Origin: Lachnospiraceae bacterium
Lineage (GTDB): Bacteria; Bacillota; Clostridia; Lachnospirales; Lachnospiraceae
Direction of reading: 5' to 3'
NCBI GenBank assembly: GCA_017394885.1
Contig: JAFPWO010000022.1
Span: 62,001-126,000, forward strand
Length of the DNA stretch: 64,000 nt
How positions within the stretch are numbered: the first letter of the stretch is position 1; every line of letters begins with the position of its first letter. The notes under the pieces are model-generated. The model was not told the DNA's origin and made no database searches. It was given only the letters and a program-made list of their open reading frames with translations. The translations under genes were made by a program, and so were the position numbers. This document shows positions 1-10,313 of this stretch, piece by piece.

Positions 1-1632
1 TGCGATCATGAGCGATTCTGCCCGGAACAGTTCTTCCGCGTTGCCGGGACTTTCGCAGAGCATCAGTTCCGTTTTCGGTCCCGGGCCGGGATAATCCGCC
101 TTTTGTACCAATGCGGCTTTCCGGTCGTACGGCAGGCCGCCCAGACTATCCGTCATCAGGCGGGAAAACACCGCGTTCACGCTGTCGACGACGCCAAGGC
201 GCGAACGGTAGTTTGCCTTCAGATCGATCTTTCGGTGATCCGCTTCTTCCTCCTCGGAAAAGGATCGGTATTTCCCGGCAAAAATGTCCGGTTTGGCCCG
301 GCGGAAGCGGTAGATGCTCTGCTTGATATCACCGACCATGAACATATTCGGTGCGCCGTCCTCTTCGCGGGACAGCGCTTTCAGAATGCATTCCTGTACC
401 TGGTTGATATCCTGATACTCATCAATAATGATCTCGTCAAACTGTTGGGAAAGGTCTCTGGCCAGGTCCGTGCGTTCTTCCGATCCGTCTTCATTCCTGG
501 TAAGCAGGAGCGAAAGCGTATAATGCTCCATATCCATGAAGGAGGCGATGTTTTTGTCGCGGCAGCGCTGAATCATCATCTCAGAAAAAAGCAGCACCAG
601 GCGGAGCATCGCTTCCGCGGGAAGCTTTGTCAGACGCAGCAGGCGTAGCTCTTCTTCCATGCTCCGTTTCCCCATCAGCTTTCTTCGGCATTCCCCGAAA
701 TAGCGCAGATATCCGGTCTTTGCGTTTGCCGATCCGCGCAGGATCTTCAGCAGATCTTTTTGTTCTTTCGGGAACTCCTTTCTGTTGGCGCTGATGAAAG
801 GAGTATCCTCCTCAAGCGCCTGCTTGAGTTCACCGAGCTTCATTCTCCGAAGCGCTTCCAGTTTGACCCGGTCGGCTTTCAGGAGATTTTCGCAGGCCGG
901 ATCATCCGGCGGCAGCTCTCTCCGAGTCAGTTCGAGTTCAACCAGCGCGGCGGAAATCAGATCTCCGGCTTCCTCCAGCAGCTGTTTCGCCCAGTCGGAT
1001 TCCTCCAGTTCTTCTTTCGTCTCCGGAAAAGCCGGAAGGCAGTGCCTTAACCACTCCTCGGGGAAAGGCGCGTTCTGCGAGGAATCATATAATTTCAAAA
1101 GGTGTTTCCGCAGCTCCGAAACATTTTTCTCACTGCCGTACGCATTCAGAAGCGCAAAGAAATCCTCTCTTTTTTCCAGAAATTCGTTTTCCAGCAGTTC
1201 GTCCAGGACTTCATTCTGCAGCAACAGAAGCTCCGCAGTATCGGCGATCCGGATATCCGGCGTCAGATCAAGGCGCTGGAAATAATTCCGGACAAACCAG
1301 CTGCACAGGCTGTCCACCGTGCAGATCTTTGCCTGATGGATCAGCATGGACTGGCGCGCAAGATGCTGCGCCAGCCGGCTTTCCGTATCTTTCTGTTCTC
1401 TCAACAAAGCGTCGAGCGCATCCGTTAAGCGCTGCCGCATTTCCGCCGCCGCGGCTTTTGTATACGTCACGACGATCAGGCGCATCAGATCGCCGGGTGC
1501 TTTCTCATCGCAGAGACGGTCGAGGATATGCGCGATCAGCGTCGTGGTCTTACCGCTTCCGGCCGCCGCGGAAACCAGAAGTGACCCTTTTCTGTGACGG
1601 ATAATCTCCTGCTGTTCAGGACTGAATTTCAT
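1..1632 (-). CDS. addA: ATP-dependent helicase/nuclease subunit A, partial (N-terminal 544 residues)
   Basis: UvrD-like superfamily 1 helicase with a RecB-type nuclease, partner of AddB in double-strand break repair. The start (MKFSPEQQ) lies inside the end of addB, a 17-bp overlap that suggests translational coupling. Visible in frame: Walker A AAAGSGKTT at residues 22-30, helicase motif II IDEYQD near residue 403, motif III VGDIKQSIYRFR and an arginine motif NYRSR. Family members are about 1200 residues, so the rest of the helicase and the C-terminal nuclease lie beyond the left edge. Last gene seen of the ftsE-to-addA operon. Confidence 0.95.
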   Translation of the reverse strand, partial: MKFSPEQQEIIRHRKGSLLVSAAAGSGKTTTLIAHILDRLCDEKAPGDLMRLIVVTYTKAAAAEMRQRLTDALDALLREQKDTESRLAQHLARQSMLIHQAKICTVDSLCSWFVRNYFQRLDLTPDIRIADTAELLLLQNEVLDELLENEFLEKREDFFALLNAYGSEKNVSELRKHLLKLYDSSQNAPFPEEWLRHCLPAFPETKEELEESDWAKQLLEEAGDLISAALVELELTRRELPPDDPACENLLKADRVKLEALRRMKLGELKQALEEDTPFISANRKEFPKEQKDLLKILRGSANAKTGYLRYFGECRRKLMGKRSMEEELRLLRLTKLPAEAMLRLVLLFSEMMIQRCRDKNIASFMDMEHYTLSLLLTRNEDGSEERTDLARDLSQQFDEIIIDEYQDINQVQECILKALSREEDGAPNMFMVGDIKQSIYRFRRAKPDIFAGKYRSFSEEEEADHRKIDLKANYRSRLGVVDSVNAVFSRLMTDSLGGLPYDRKAALVQKADYPGPGPKTELMLCESPGNAEELFRAESLMIA

Positions 1633-4600
1633 CACCGGCCTCCTTTTCCGCAAGGCTGTCCAGAATATCCCGGAAAGCGTCTTCCGCCTTATCCTTCCGG
1701 ACATTGTTTTCCCGGTATCCGGGCAGCTTTTTATCGAAACGGCAGATATTCCGGCAGTTGCAGTACTCGCAGGCGCTTCGGCCGCCGTAGCGTGCCGGCG
1801 ACGCTTCGATCTCGCCGTCCAGGATCCGTTCCCCGATCTCAGCCGCTTTCAGCCGGGCAAATCGGCCGAGTTTCCCCAGGACAGCCGAGGGGATGGCCGG
1901 GCTGCCGCCGCCGAATTCCTTTACTTCTTCGGCTGTAACGCCTTTCAGGCCGCAGGCATTGTCGGCAGCCTTTTCCCGATCTTTTTCTTCCTTCCACTCG
2001 GTCCAGTTTTCCGTGAGGTAGGCATAATACATGCCGCCGGGCTGAAGATTTCTGTCCTTTTCTCCGGGGACGGTAAGGGAGGCTGCCGCATGCAGATACA
2101 GGGGCAGCTGCAGGAGCTGTCCGCTGCGGATTCGGTTATAGTCAAATTCCGACGAACTGCCTGTTTTGTAATCCACGATCCGGTAATACTTTTCGTTATC
2201 CTTCTCGCAAAGGTCCAGCCGGTCGATGATCCCACTTAAGTTAAGAGAAGCCCCGTCCTGCAGCGGGATCCGCAGCCCGCTGTTCTTCCGGGCGTCGAAA
2301 TATTTTTCAAACAGTGCCGGAACAAAGCCGCCTTCCGCTTCCAGCGCCCCGGCATGGGCCAGATAGTTTTGCAGCAGATGGGACCAGCGTGACCGGTAAT
2401 ACTCATAACCGGGAAGTCTTTCATCGCCATCCGCGGAAAGATCATGCTCAGCCGCCTCTAACGATTGTTCGACCAGCCGGGCCCGCTCCGCTTCGCTCAG
2501 ATCTCCCGGCATCTTTTTTTCTTTTCTCAGATTTTCGTAGATTTTCTGCAGCACGGCATGGAAGAAAGTCCCGTGGTCCCGGGCGTCCCAGTCCAGTTCT
2601 TCCCGTTCTTCCAGTTTCAGCCCGTAGGCGGCAAAATGCCGGAACGGGCACTCCGCAAAGCTTTCGAGACGGGAAATATTGCCGGAAAGCTCCGTGCCGT
2701 ACAGATCGCGGGCCGTATCCGCATTCAGCGGCGTCCCTGCATAAAAGAAGTTTCTTCCTTCCCCGATCATATTGAGATAAGGACGTTCTTCGGGATACGC
2801 GGCCAGGACCTCCCGCAGCACCGTATTTTCGCCGCCGGAAACGGCCAGCATCCGGCGGGCCTCAGTCAGACCGGTCAGCCGGTCCGTCAGGGTATAGCTG
2901 TCGCCGTCCTCTTCGGGAAGGTCCGGAAAGAGTCGGCTGATTTCTCTGAGAATACGGGACGGCAGGATCGATTTACCGTCATTTCCGATCTTCGAACAGC
3001 AGAGGATCAGCTGCGAAGTCGGTTTGGCCAGCAATGAATAGAGATAAAAACGTTCTTCCGTCAGAGATTTTTCTTCGGTATATCCCAGATCCTGTTCAAA
3101 AAAGCTCAGCGCGGTCCGCTCGGCGTCGGTGATCAGTCCGCCGCCGCTGTGCTCCGCGGGGACTTTTCCTTCATTCATGCCTAAGAAGATCAAGGCGCGG
3201 ACGTTCCCGAAACGGCTTCGCAGGACGTCGCCGATCATGATCTCGTCCATGGCGGAAGGAAGCTGCCCGAGCGTCAGCGAACTCAGGCCGATCGCCAGAA
3301 GGTCGGAAAACTCCCGGCGGCTTACGGAAGTATGGCCGAGATTTTCAGCCATGCTGCGAAGCATTTCCGCAATCGCTTCCCGTACTTCTTTTTCTTCCGG
3401 AAGAGACAGAGCGAGTCCGGCGTCAGTAAGCAGCGGCGTTATTTCTTTTAGTTTATCTTCTAAGGACAGTTCCTCCAGGAAAGAGCTGACCGCGGCCGCA
3501 GCCGATGCGGCCTTCGTGCGCGCCGGGATCCTTTCCCGCAGCCGCAGAAGCGGCTCTATGGTTTTGATCCGAAGCTCTTCCGCTTTATTTCTCTCCCGTT
3601 CCGCTCTTTCCTCGTAATCATCGGGACGTTCGCCGCGGTGCCGTTTGGGAAGGCGGGTAAAAGGCGAGGTAAACTGGCGGCCCCGGCGGATGCCGGCTGC
3701 CAGCAGATAGTTTTCAAAGAAATCGCTCTCCTCCGCCGAAAGCGGGCCGAAGGGATTTTTCAGATACCGGAGGACCGCATCCCGGTCAAACCCGCTGACC
3801 AGGGTATCCATGGCAGCTTCCAGCAGCCTGACTTCCGGATATCGCGCCAGCGGTTCGCGCCGGTCAGTAAAATATGGGACTGCATTCTCCAGAAAAGCCT
3901 GTTCCAGAAGCGGCCCGTAAAGATCCTGGTCGCTGACGATCACCGCGATGTCCCGGTATCGAAGTCCCTTCTCCCGGACCAGCCGGCAGATCTCCGCCAC
4001 GCAGCGCTGCGCTTCCGAAGCTGCGTCCCGGCAGCTGTACAGGCGGATATGTTCGGGGGTCCCGCTGTATGTCTGGGATCTTCCGCGAAGGAATTCCGCC
4101 TCCAGGAAAGCCAGATCCGGCGTTTCCTCCTCCCGGCGCAGCGAAGCTTTTCCCTCAGCAGAATGCAGGAAGGTCTTCTTCCCGGCAAAGGCGGCTGCCT
4201 CGATCAGCCGGCGGATCATTTCCCGGCTCATCCCAAATAGATTTCCGCTCCCGTCGATCTCTTCCGGCGGGATCGTGACTGCCGCGGTCATATCCCGGCA
4301 GCGCGAAAGCAGGGTGGTCAGGATCCGGTACTGCACCGAAGTAAAGCCGGTAAAGCCGTCCAGATAAATATGATCGGCCCGGCCCACGTCTGTCAGCGGA
4401 AGGAGCCTCGCCAGTCTCGGCATGGTTTCCTCGGCCGTTGCCTGCTCCTTTCCCAGCCGGGTACGGAAATCTTCGTAGATCTGGCTGAGTTCGTACAGTT
4501 TCTGCCGCAGAAGCGGCGTAAAAGCGCTTTCTTCGCTCAGTTCCTGAAGCCGCTCTGGGGAGATATCATTCATGTCCCATTCCGCAAACAGACTGCCCAG

Positions 4601-4963
4601 CTTCATGAGAAACCCGGGTCTCGCGGTCAGGTTCTTATATACGATCAGCCGTTCCGTACAGCTGCGGGCGGACAGCGCCAGCAGCATGGCACGGGAAGTC
4701 GCGGACAGTACGTTTTTCGATTCCGCATTCAGCTCTCGGAAGACTCTTGTCGCAAGCCTGTCAAAGCTGAGCGCTTCCACATTGAGAAGCGCATGCCGGG
4801 GATGCAGCTCCACCAGCCTGCGCTGCGTCTGAAAGCAGAACTGTTCCGGCACCAGAAGCAGGTAGCTTTCCGAAGGGTTCTCGACTGCCTCCCGGATCAG
4901 ATTTTCCAGTAATTCGGTTGTTTTCCCGCTGCCAGCGGCACCGGGCAGGATCGTCAAAGCCAT
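1616..4963 (-). CDS. addB: ATP-dependent helicase/nuclease subunit B
   Basis: Full-length (1115 residues) AddB, the inactivated-helicase/nuclease partner of AddA that processes broken DNA ends for recombination. A Walker A GAAGSGKTT lies at residues 8-16. The C-terminal nuclease carries IIDR near 914 and IVDYKTG near 931. Four cysteines (about 772, 1065, 1068, 1074) show the spacing of the family's [4Fe-4S] cluster that staples the nuclease domain. Nine bases separate it from hemW and it overlaps addA by 17 bp. Bacillota have AddAB in place of RecBCD. Confidence 0.97.
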   Translation of the reverse strand: MALTILPGAAGSGKTTELLENLIREAVENPSESYLLLVPEQFCFQTQRRLVELHPRHALLNVEALSFDRLATRVFRELNAESKNVLSATSRAMLLALSARSCTERLIVYKNLTARPGFLMKLGSLFAEWDMNDISPERLQELSEESAFTPLLRQKLYELSQIYEDFRTRLGKEQATAEETMPRLARLLPLTDVGRADHIYLDGFTGFTSVQYRILTTLLSRCRDMTAAVTIPPEEIDGSGNLFGMSREMIRRLIEAAAFAGKKTFLHSAEGKASLRREEETPDLAFLEAEFLRGRSQTYSGTPEHIRLYSCRDAASEAQRCVAEICRLVREKGLRYRDIAVIVSDQDLYGPLLEQAFLENAVPYFTDRREPLARYPEVRLLEAAMDTLVSGFDRDAVLRYLKNPFGPLSAEESDFFENYLLAAGIRRGRQFTSPFTRLPKRHRGERPDDYEERAERERNKAEELRIKTIEPLLRLRERIPARTKAASAAAAVSSFLEELSLEDKLKEITPLLTDAGLALSLPEEKEVREAIAEMLRSMAENLGHTSVSRREFSDLLAIGLSSLTLGQLPSAMDEIMIGDVLRSRFGNVRALIFLGMNEGKVPAEHSGGGLITDAERTALSFFEQDLGYTEEKSLTEERFYLYSLLAKPTSQLILCCSKIGNDGKSILPSRILREISRLFPDLPEEDGDSYTLTDRLTGLTEARRMLAVSGGENTVLREVLAAYPEERPYLNMIGEGRNFFYAGTPLNADTARDLYGTELSGNISRLESFAECPFRHFAAYGLKLEEREELDWDARDHGTFFHAVLQKIYENLRKEKKMPGDLSEAERARLVEQSLEAAEHDLSADGDERLPGYEYYRSRWSHLLQNYLAHAGALEAEGGFVPALFEKYFDARKNSGLRIPLQDGASLNLSGIIDRLDLCEKDNEKYYRIVDYKTGSSSEFDYNRIRSGQLLQLPLYLHAAASLTVPGEKDRNLQPGGMYYAYLTENWTEWKEEKDREKAADNACGLKGVTAEEVKEFGGGSPAIPSAVLGKLGRFARLKAAEIGERILDGEIEASPARYGGRSACEYCNCRNICRFDKKLPGYRENNVRKDKAEDAFRDILDSLAEKEAGDEIQS

Positions 4964-4972
4964 GGTATCCTC

Positions 4973-6127
4973 TCAATCCAGCAGGAATTCCGACAGAAGG
5001 CGGTTGCTGACGTCAATGCCGTCATCGGTCAGGAAGATCCTTCCCTTTTCCTGGGCCACATATCCCTGCCTGAAATAGGAAAGCAGGGTCCTCTCATAGG
5101 CGCGCGGCATGCTCTCCCCGAAGCGTTTTTTGAAATCTTCGCGGGAGATCCCCCGCGACGTCCGAAGGCCCAGGAACATATATTCCTCCATCTGTTCTTT
5201 TACGGAAAGAGGCGGGACAGCCTTGAAGGCATTGTATGCATTTCTCGCATGTGTCCGGTAGCCTTCCGTATCCGACGGGTTGGAAAAGCGGCGTCCGTCC
5301 ACGTAGGAAGCCGCAGCCTGTCCGAAGCCGACATATTCGCCTCCGGTCCAGTAGGTCATATTATGACGGCTCTCAAAGCCTTTTTTGGCGTAATTGGAAA
5401 ATTCGTAGCGGGTATAGCCGCGCTCCGCCAGAAAGCTTTTCGTATAGCGGTACATCTCCCTGTCCAGTTCTTCCCCAGGCAGATAGATGCGGCCCTGCGG
5501 CTTGCTGTAGGTTTCGTAAAAAGGGGTTCCCTCTTCGATGATCAGAGAATAGGCCGAGATATGTTCCGGCTCCAGATCAGCCACGGTCCGTAAGGTAGCC
5601 GACCACTTTTCCATATTCTGCCGAGGCAGACCACTCATCAGGTCGACGTTGATATTGCCGAAGCCGATCTTCCGGGCCGTTTCGTAGTTTTCCAGAAAAT
5701 CCTGATAGCTGTGGATGCGGCCCAGCGTTTTCAGTTCAAACTCATGAATGCTCTGCAGGCCGATGCTGAGCCGGTTGATCCCGATATCCTTATAGGCGGC
5801 CAGCTTGCCTTCCGTCAGCGTTCCCGGATTGGCTTCCAGGGTGATCTCGGCGTCCTCCGCGAATTCATACTGGCTGCGGAGCAGGTCCATGACCTGGCGG
5901 ATATAGAGAGGGGCGATCAGGGACGGCGTCCCGCCGCCGAAAAAGACGGACTGCACGAAGTGGAGGCTTGCCAGCGCTTCAAAGCTGCGGATCTCCTTTA
6001 ACAGGATCCGCATATAATAGGCGATCTCCTCCGGGCCGGCCGGTCCGGAGGCAAAATCACAGTACAGACATTTTTTCACGCAGAAAGGGATGTGTACATA
6101 AACCGCGAGTGGGCTTTTTTCGATCAT
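4973..6127 (-). CDS. hemW: HemW-like radical SAM protein (heme chaperone)
   Basis: 384-residue radical SAM protein of the coproporphyrinogen oxidase-like family. The cluster motif HIPFCVKKCLYCDF gives C16, C20 and C23. It lacks the fourth cysteine typical of true HemN, as HemW does; HemW proteins bind and transfer heme rather than oxidise coproporphyrinogen. GGGTPS follows as the SAM-binding glycine motif. I chose the ATG at 6127, because AAAGGAG abuts the earlier ATG at 6133 with no spacing but sits 6 nt from 6127. It follows lepA by about 30 bp, the usual Bacillota order. Confidence 0.92.
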   Translation of the reverse strand: MIEKSPLAVYVHIPFCVKKCLYCDFASGPAGPEEIAYYMRILLKEIRSFEALASLHFVQSVFFGGGTPSLIAPLYIRQVMDLLRSQYEFAEDAEITLEANPGTLTEGKLAAYKDIGINRLSIGLQSIHEFELKTLGRIHSYQDFLENYETARKIGFGNINVDLMSGLPRQNMEKWSATLRTVADLEPEHISAYSLIIEEGTPFYETYSKPQGRIYLPGEELDREMYRYTKSFLAERGYTRYEFSNYAKKGFESRHNMTYWTGGEYVGFGQAAASYVDGRRFSNPSDTEGYRTHARNAYNAFKAVPPLSVKEQMEEYMFLGLRTSRGISREDFKKRFGESMPRAYERTLLSYFRQGYVAQEKGRIFLTDDGIDVSNRLLSEFLLD

Positions 6128-6161
6128 CGGCATCTCCTTTCAGGGCGGCATTCTTCGGCGG

Positions 6162-7976
6162 TCAGTTGTCCTGATCCAGCTTCAGAACGCTCATAAAGGC
6201 CTTCTGCGGCACCTCGACGTTGCCAATCTGCCTCATCCGTTTCTTGCCTTCCTTCTGCTTTTCCAGCAGCTTCTTCTTCCGGGTGATATCCCCGCCGTAG
6301 CACTTGGCCAGGACGTCCTTGCGTACCGCCTTTACCGTCTCGCGGGCGATGATCTTGCTTCCGATCGCCGCCTGGATAGGAATTTCGAACAGATGGCGCG
6401 GGATCTCCTCTTTCAGCCGCTCGCACATCTTCCTTCCCCGTTCATAGGCGGTGGATTCATGCACGATAAAGCTCAGGGCGTCCACTTCTTCCCGGTTGAT
6501 CAGGATATCCAGCTTCACCAGTTTGGAGCGTACATAGCCCTTTAAGCTGTAATCCAGCGAGGCATAGCCGCGGGAGCGGCTCTTTAACGCGTCAAAGAAG
6601 TCATAGATGATTTCATTTAACGGCAGCTCGTATTTCAGAAGAGCCCGGGTGGATTCGATATACTCGGTGCTGACATAGACGCCGCGCCGTTCCTGGCAGA
6701 GCGTCATGATCGGTCCAATAAACTCCGTCGTTACCATGATCTCCGCGGAAACGACCGGCTCTTCCATATAATCGATCGACGAGGGATCCGGCAGGTTCGT
6801 CGGATTGGACAGATCAATGCATTCTCCCTTTACGGTATGCACTTTATAGACCACGCTCGGCGCGGTGGTGACCAGGTCCAGATTGTATTCGCGCTCCAGC
6901 CTTTCCTGAATGATCTCCAGATGGAGCAGTCCGAGAAAACCGCAGCGGAATCCGAAGCCCAGGGCTACCGAGGTTTCCGGCTCGTAGGTGAGCGAAGCAT
7001 CGTTCAGCTGCAGGCGCTCCAGCGCGTCCCGTAGATCCGGATACTTGGCGCCGTCCGCCGGATACATGCCGCAGAACACCATGGACTGCACCTTTTTATA
7101 ACCTGGCAGCGCTTTCCCGCAGGGATGCGCCGCATCCGTGATGGTATCGCCGACCCGGGTGTCCTTGACATTTTTGATGCTCGCGGTCAGATAACCGACC
7201 ATGCCGGCAGATAAACGGTCGCAGGGAATCAGCTGTCCCGCACCGAAATACCCGACTTCGACAACGTCATACGCCGCGCCGGTCGCCATCATTTTTACGC
7301 GGCTCCCCTTCTCCACAAAACCGTCCACGACCCGGAAAAATACGACGACGCCGCGGTAGCTGTCATAGAAGGAGTCAAAGATCAGCGCCTTGAGCGGCGC
7401 ACCGGGATCGCCCAGCGGGGCCGGGAGCTTATGTACGACCGCCTCCAGGACCTGGTCGATATTGATCCCGTTTTTGGCGGAGATCTGCGGCGCGTCATGG
7501 GCTTCCAGGCCGATCACGTCTTCGATCTCATCGATCACCCGGGCCGGATCCGCACTGGGCAGGTCGATCTTATTAATGACAGGGATGACCTCCAGATCGT
7601 TGTCCAGCGCCAGATATACATTGGCCAGGGTCTGGGCCTCGATCCCCTGCGCGGCGTCCACCACCAGCAGCGCACCGTCGCAGGCGGCAAGGCTCCGGGA
7701 CACCTCATAGCTGAAGTCGACGTGGCCGGGGGTATCGATCAGATTCAGGATATACTCCTCTCCGTTCTTCGCCTTATAAACGGTGCGGACCGCCTGTGCC
7801 TTGATGGTAATGCCCCGTTCGCGTTCCAGATCCATATTATCCAGGACCTGGTCCTGCATCTCGCGCTGCGTCAGCAGGCCGGTCGTTTCGATGATCCGGT
7901 CCGCCAGCGTGGATTTGCCGTGGTCTATGTGAGCAATAATGCTGAAATTTCGAATGTGGTCCTGCGGAATCGCCAT
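6162..7976 (-). CDS. lepA: Elongation factor 4 (LepA)
   Basis: 604-residue translational GTPase that acts on stalled or mistranslocated ribosomes. G1 AHIDHGKST is at residues 15-23, followed by RGITIK (G2), DTPGHVDF (G3) and NKIDLP (G4). The C-terminus has the LepA-specific domain ([24 protein letters not shown]). The ATG at 7976 is preferred: the GGAGAG ribosome site touches the upstream GTG (7982) directly but is properly spaced from this ATG. It lies between panE and hemW with about 30 bp on each side, within the long operon. Confidence 0.97.
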   Translation of the reverse strand: MAIPQDHIRNFSIIAHIDHGKSTLADRIIETTGLLTQREMQDQVLDNMDLERERGITIKAQAVRTVYKAKNGEEYILNLIDTPGHVDFSYEVSRSLAACDGALLVVDAAQGIEAQTLANVYLALDNDLEVIPVINKIDLPSADPARVIDEIEDVIGLEAHDAPQISAKNGINIDQVLEAVVHKLPAPLGDPGAPLKALIFDSFYDSYRGVVVFFRVVDGFVEKGSRVKMMATGAAYDVVEVGYFGAGQLIPCDRLSAGMVGYLTASIKNVKDTRVGDTITDAAHPCGKALPGYKKVQSMVFCGMYPADGAKYPDLRDALERLQLNDASLTYEPETSVALGFGFRCGFLGLLHLEIIQERLEREYNLDLVTTAPSVVYKVHTVKGECIDLSNPTNLPDPSSIDYMEEPVVSAEIMVTTEFIGPIMTLCQERRGVYVSTEYIESTRALLKYELPLNEIIYDFFDALKSRSRGYASLDYSLKGYVRSKLVKLDILINREEVDALSFIVHESTAYERGRKMCERLKEEIPRHLFEIPIQAAIGSKIIARETVKAVRKDVLAKCYGGDITRKKKLLEKQKEGKKRMRQIGNVEVPQKAFMSVLKLDQDN

Positions 7977-8010
7977 AGACACCTCTCCGTTTTGGGAATC
8001 GGCCGGATCC

Positions 8011-9027
8011 TTATCTGATCAGATCATCCAGCCGGTGAATGTTTTCTTTACTGAGCGGAAGCTCGCCCGCCTCCACTTTTTTTACGATCTCCACGATCCG
8101 GTCATTGATCGGGGTCGGTACGCCGACCTTCCGGCCCCAGGCACAGACGACGCCGTTGATCGCATCCACCTCGCAGGGCTTTTTCTTTTTGACGTCCTGC
8201 AGCATGGAGGGCTCGATCAGCCGGTGCTTTTTCATGGCGACCGGGATCAGAAGTTCGGCGATCTTCCGTTTGACCGGGTTCGTATAATAAAAGAGTTTTG
8301 TAATGTCCTTCCCCTGTACCGGCGCGAAGGTCACGCCGGCCGCCTGTCCGACGTCGATGCATTCCTTAATGCAGCGGACCGCGGCTTTTCTGCCTTCTTT
8401 CGATTCGGAAACGTCGCCGAAGCGCCCGTCCATTACCGTACCGAGCCCGGAGAAGGTAGCATTGATCAGGAGCTTGGACCAGCGTGCTCCCATCAGGTTC
8501 TGTTCCATTTCCACCGGGCACATCGTTTCCAGAAGACTTTTTACCAGTTTCAGTTTTTCCCCAGGAACGGCTTCCATAACGCCCATGTGGAAGGACAGGC
8601 TGTCCGGATCCGAGGTCATCTCGCATTCGCCGGGGGCTTTGAGCGTCGCGCCCCATTCCACCACGCAGCCCACCGTACGCGCCGCGCCGATGATCTCGGC
8701 GATCTCCGGTTCCGGCAGTCCGTTCTGCAGCGTCACCAGCACGCCGTCTTCCTTTAATTGAGGCTGGAGAGAGGTCACAACTTCCCGGTTATGAAGCTGC
8801 TTGGTCATCAGAAAGATGACGTCATACTTCCCGCTCATCTCCTCGGGAAGGAGGGCCGAGACCGGGACCTGCATCTGAACGGTCCCGCTGATCTTCGCCC
8901 CGTTTTCCTTCAGGGCAGCCACGTGAGCCCGGTTCCGATTGATCAGATCGACCGGGACGCCGCCCTTCGTCATATAGGCTCCCAGAACGGTTCCCAGGGA
9001 GCCGGCTCCGTATATCGCACAACGCAT
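8011..9027 (-). CDS. panE: 2-dehydropantoate 2-reductase family protein
   Basis: 338-residue NAD(P)-dependent reductase of the ketopantoate reductase family, which reduces 2-dehydropantoate to pantoate for coenzyme A synthesis. A Rossmann motif GAGSLG is at residues 7-12. The catalytic-lysine region WSKLLINA (K185, N189) and a helical C-terminal dimerisation domain follow. GGAGTG precedes the ATG. No other pantothenate genes are near, and the family includes paralogues acting on other 2-oxo acids, so the substrate is an inference. It lies between hflX (50 bp) and lepA (about 30 bp). Confidence 0.82.
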   Translation of the reverse strand: MRCAIYGAGSLGTVLGAYMTKGGVPVDLINRNRAHVAALKENGAKISGTVQMQVPVSALLPEEMSGKYDVIFLMTKQLHNREVVTSLQPQLKEDGVLVTLQNGLPEPEIAEIIGAARTVGCVVEWGATLKAPGECEMTSDPDSLSFHMGVMEAVPGEKLKLVKSLLETMCPVEMEQNLMGARWSKLLINATFSGLGTVMDGRFGDVSESKEGRKAAVRCIKECIDVGQAAGVTFAPVQGKDITKLFYYTNPVKRKIAELLIPVAMKKHRLIEPSMLQDVKKKKPCEVDAINGVVCAWGRKVGVPTPINDRIVEIVKKVEAGELPLSKENIHRLDDLIR

Positions 9028-9077
9028 GATTATTCACTCCTTTATCCGGTATGCCGGACTTCTGCCCATGCGGCAGA

Positions 9078-10313
9078 TTATTCTTTCAGGCCCAGTGCCT
9101 TCGGGACATATGCCTTGATATGGATCCCGTTTTCTTCATACTCTTCCGCAATCACGGACCCGTACTTTCGGATCTGCCCTACGGTACCGGCTTCCTGATA
9201 GGAAAAGACACGGTCGATATAGATCTTCTGTGCCTTCAGGACTTCGGAGAGAACTTCCGTCAGCCGTTCCAGCCCTTCACCGGTCAGGGCTGAGATCCGC
9301 AGCGTTTCGTCAGCCACCGCATCGTATAAGAGGGCATCTCCGAGGGGCCTGTCGCATTTGTTGAATACCGTGATGACCGGTTTATTCTCCACCTGCAGGT
9401 CTTTTAACGTCGCGTAGACCGTCTCCATCTGCTGTTTGAACTGCGGATTCGAGGCGTCCACCACATGCAGGATTACATCCGCGTAGCGGGATTCCTCCAG
9501 CGTGCTCTTAAAAGCGTCGATCAGATGGTGGGGCAGCTTGCGGATAAAACCGACGGTATCCGTTAAAAGCACGGTTTCGCCGCCCGGCAGCGCCAGGCTC
9601 CGGGTCGTCGGATCCAGGGTGGCAAAGAGTTTGTCTTCCGCCAGGATGTCCGCGCCGGTCAGCTTGTTTAACAGGGTGGATTTTCCCGCGTTGGTATAGC
9701 CCACGACCGCAATGACCGGGACCTGTGATTTCTGTCTTTTTTCCCGCTGCTGTTCACGGTGCCGGACGACCTCCGCCAAATCCGCCTTCAGCTGGGATAT
9801 ACGGGTATGAATGGCCCGGCGGTCCGATTCCAGCTTGCTTTCCCCGGGACCGCGGGTCCCGATGCCGCCGCCCAGGCGGGACAGGGCGGTCCCCTTCCCC
9901 GTAAGGCGCGTCGCCCGGTAGCGAAGCTGGGCCAGTTCAATCTGGATCTTGCCTTCCTTCGTGGCGGCCCGCCCAGCAAAGATATCCAGAATCAGGAGGC
10001 TCCGGTCCAGAACCTTCGTATCCAGAATATCCGCCATATTGCGCATCTGGGCCGGCGTCAGCTCATCGTCGCAGATCACGGCGTCCGCTTCCAGCTCGCG
10101 GATGCGTTCCTTTAATTCTTCCAGTTTCCCGGAGCCCAGATAGGTCCCCGGATGCGGGTGCTCCCGGGACTGTACGAACAGTTCCAGCACTTCTGCGCCG
10201 GCGGTATCCGCCAGCTGCGCCAGCTCCTCCAACGAAGCGACGGCAGCATCCACGTCATCTTCGGCGATCCCGACCAGGATCAGTTTTTCTTTTTTCTCTT
10301 CTGTGGTTATCAT
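9078..10313 (-). CDS. hflX: GTPase HflX
   Basis: 411-residue HflX, a ribosome-associated GTPase that splits stalled or heat-damaged 70S ribosomes. An N-terminal HflX domain and the glycine-rich linker (GGGIGTRGPGESKLE) precede the G domain. The G domain has G1 GYTNAGKST, G3 DTVGFIRKLPHHL and G4 NKCD. The C-terminus is short. Its ATG directly abuts the holA stop codon, and AGGAAA lies inside the end of holA, so the two are probably translationally coupled. Confidence 0.95.
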   Translation of the reverse strand: MITTEEKKEKLILVGIAEDDVDAAVASLEELAQLADTAGAEVLELFVQSREHPHPGTYLGSGKLEELKERIRELEADAVICDDELTPAQMRNMADILDTKVLDRSLLILDIFAGRAATKEGKIQIELAQLRYRATRLTGKGTALSRLGGGIGTRGPGESKLESDRRAIHTRISQLKADLAEVVRHREQQREKRQKSQVPVIAVVGYTNAGKSTLLNKLTGADILAEDKLFATLDPTTRSLALPGGETVLLTDTVGFIRKLPHHLIDAFKSTLEESRYADVILHVVDASNPQFKQQMETVYATLKDLQVENKPVITVFNKCDRPLGDALLYDAVADETLRISALTGEGLERLTEVLSEVLKAQKIYIDRVFSYQEAGTVGQIRKYGSVIAEEYEENGIHIKAYVPKALGLKE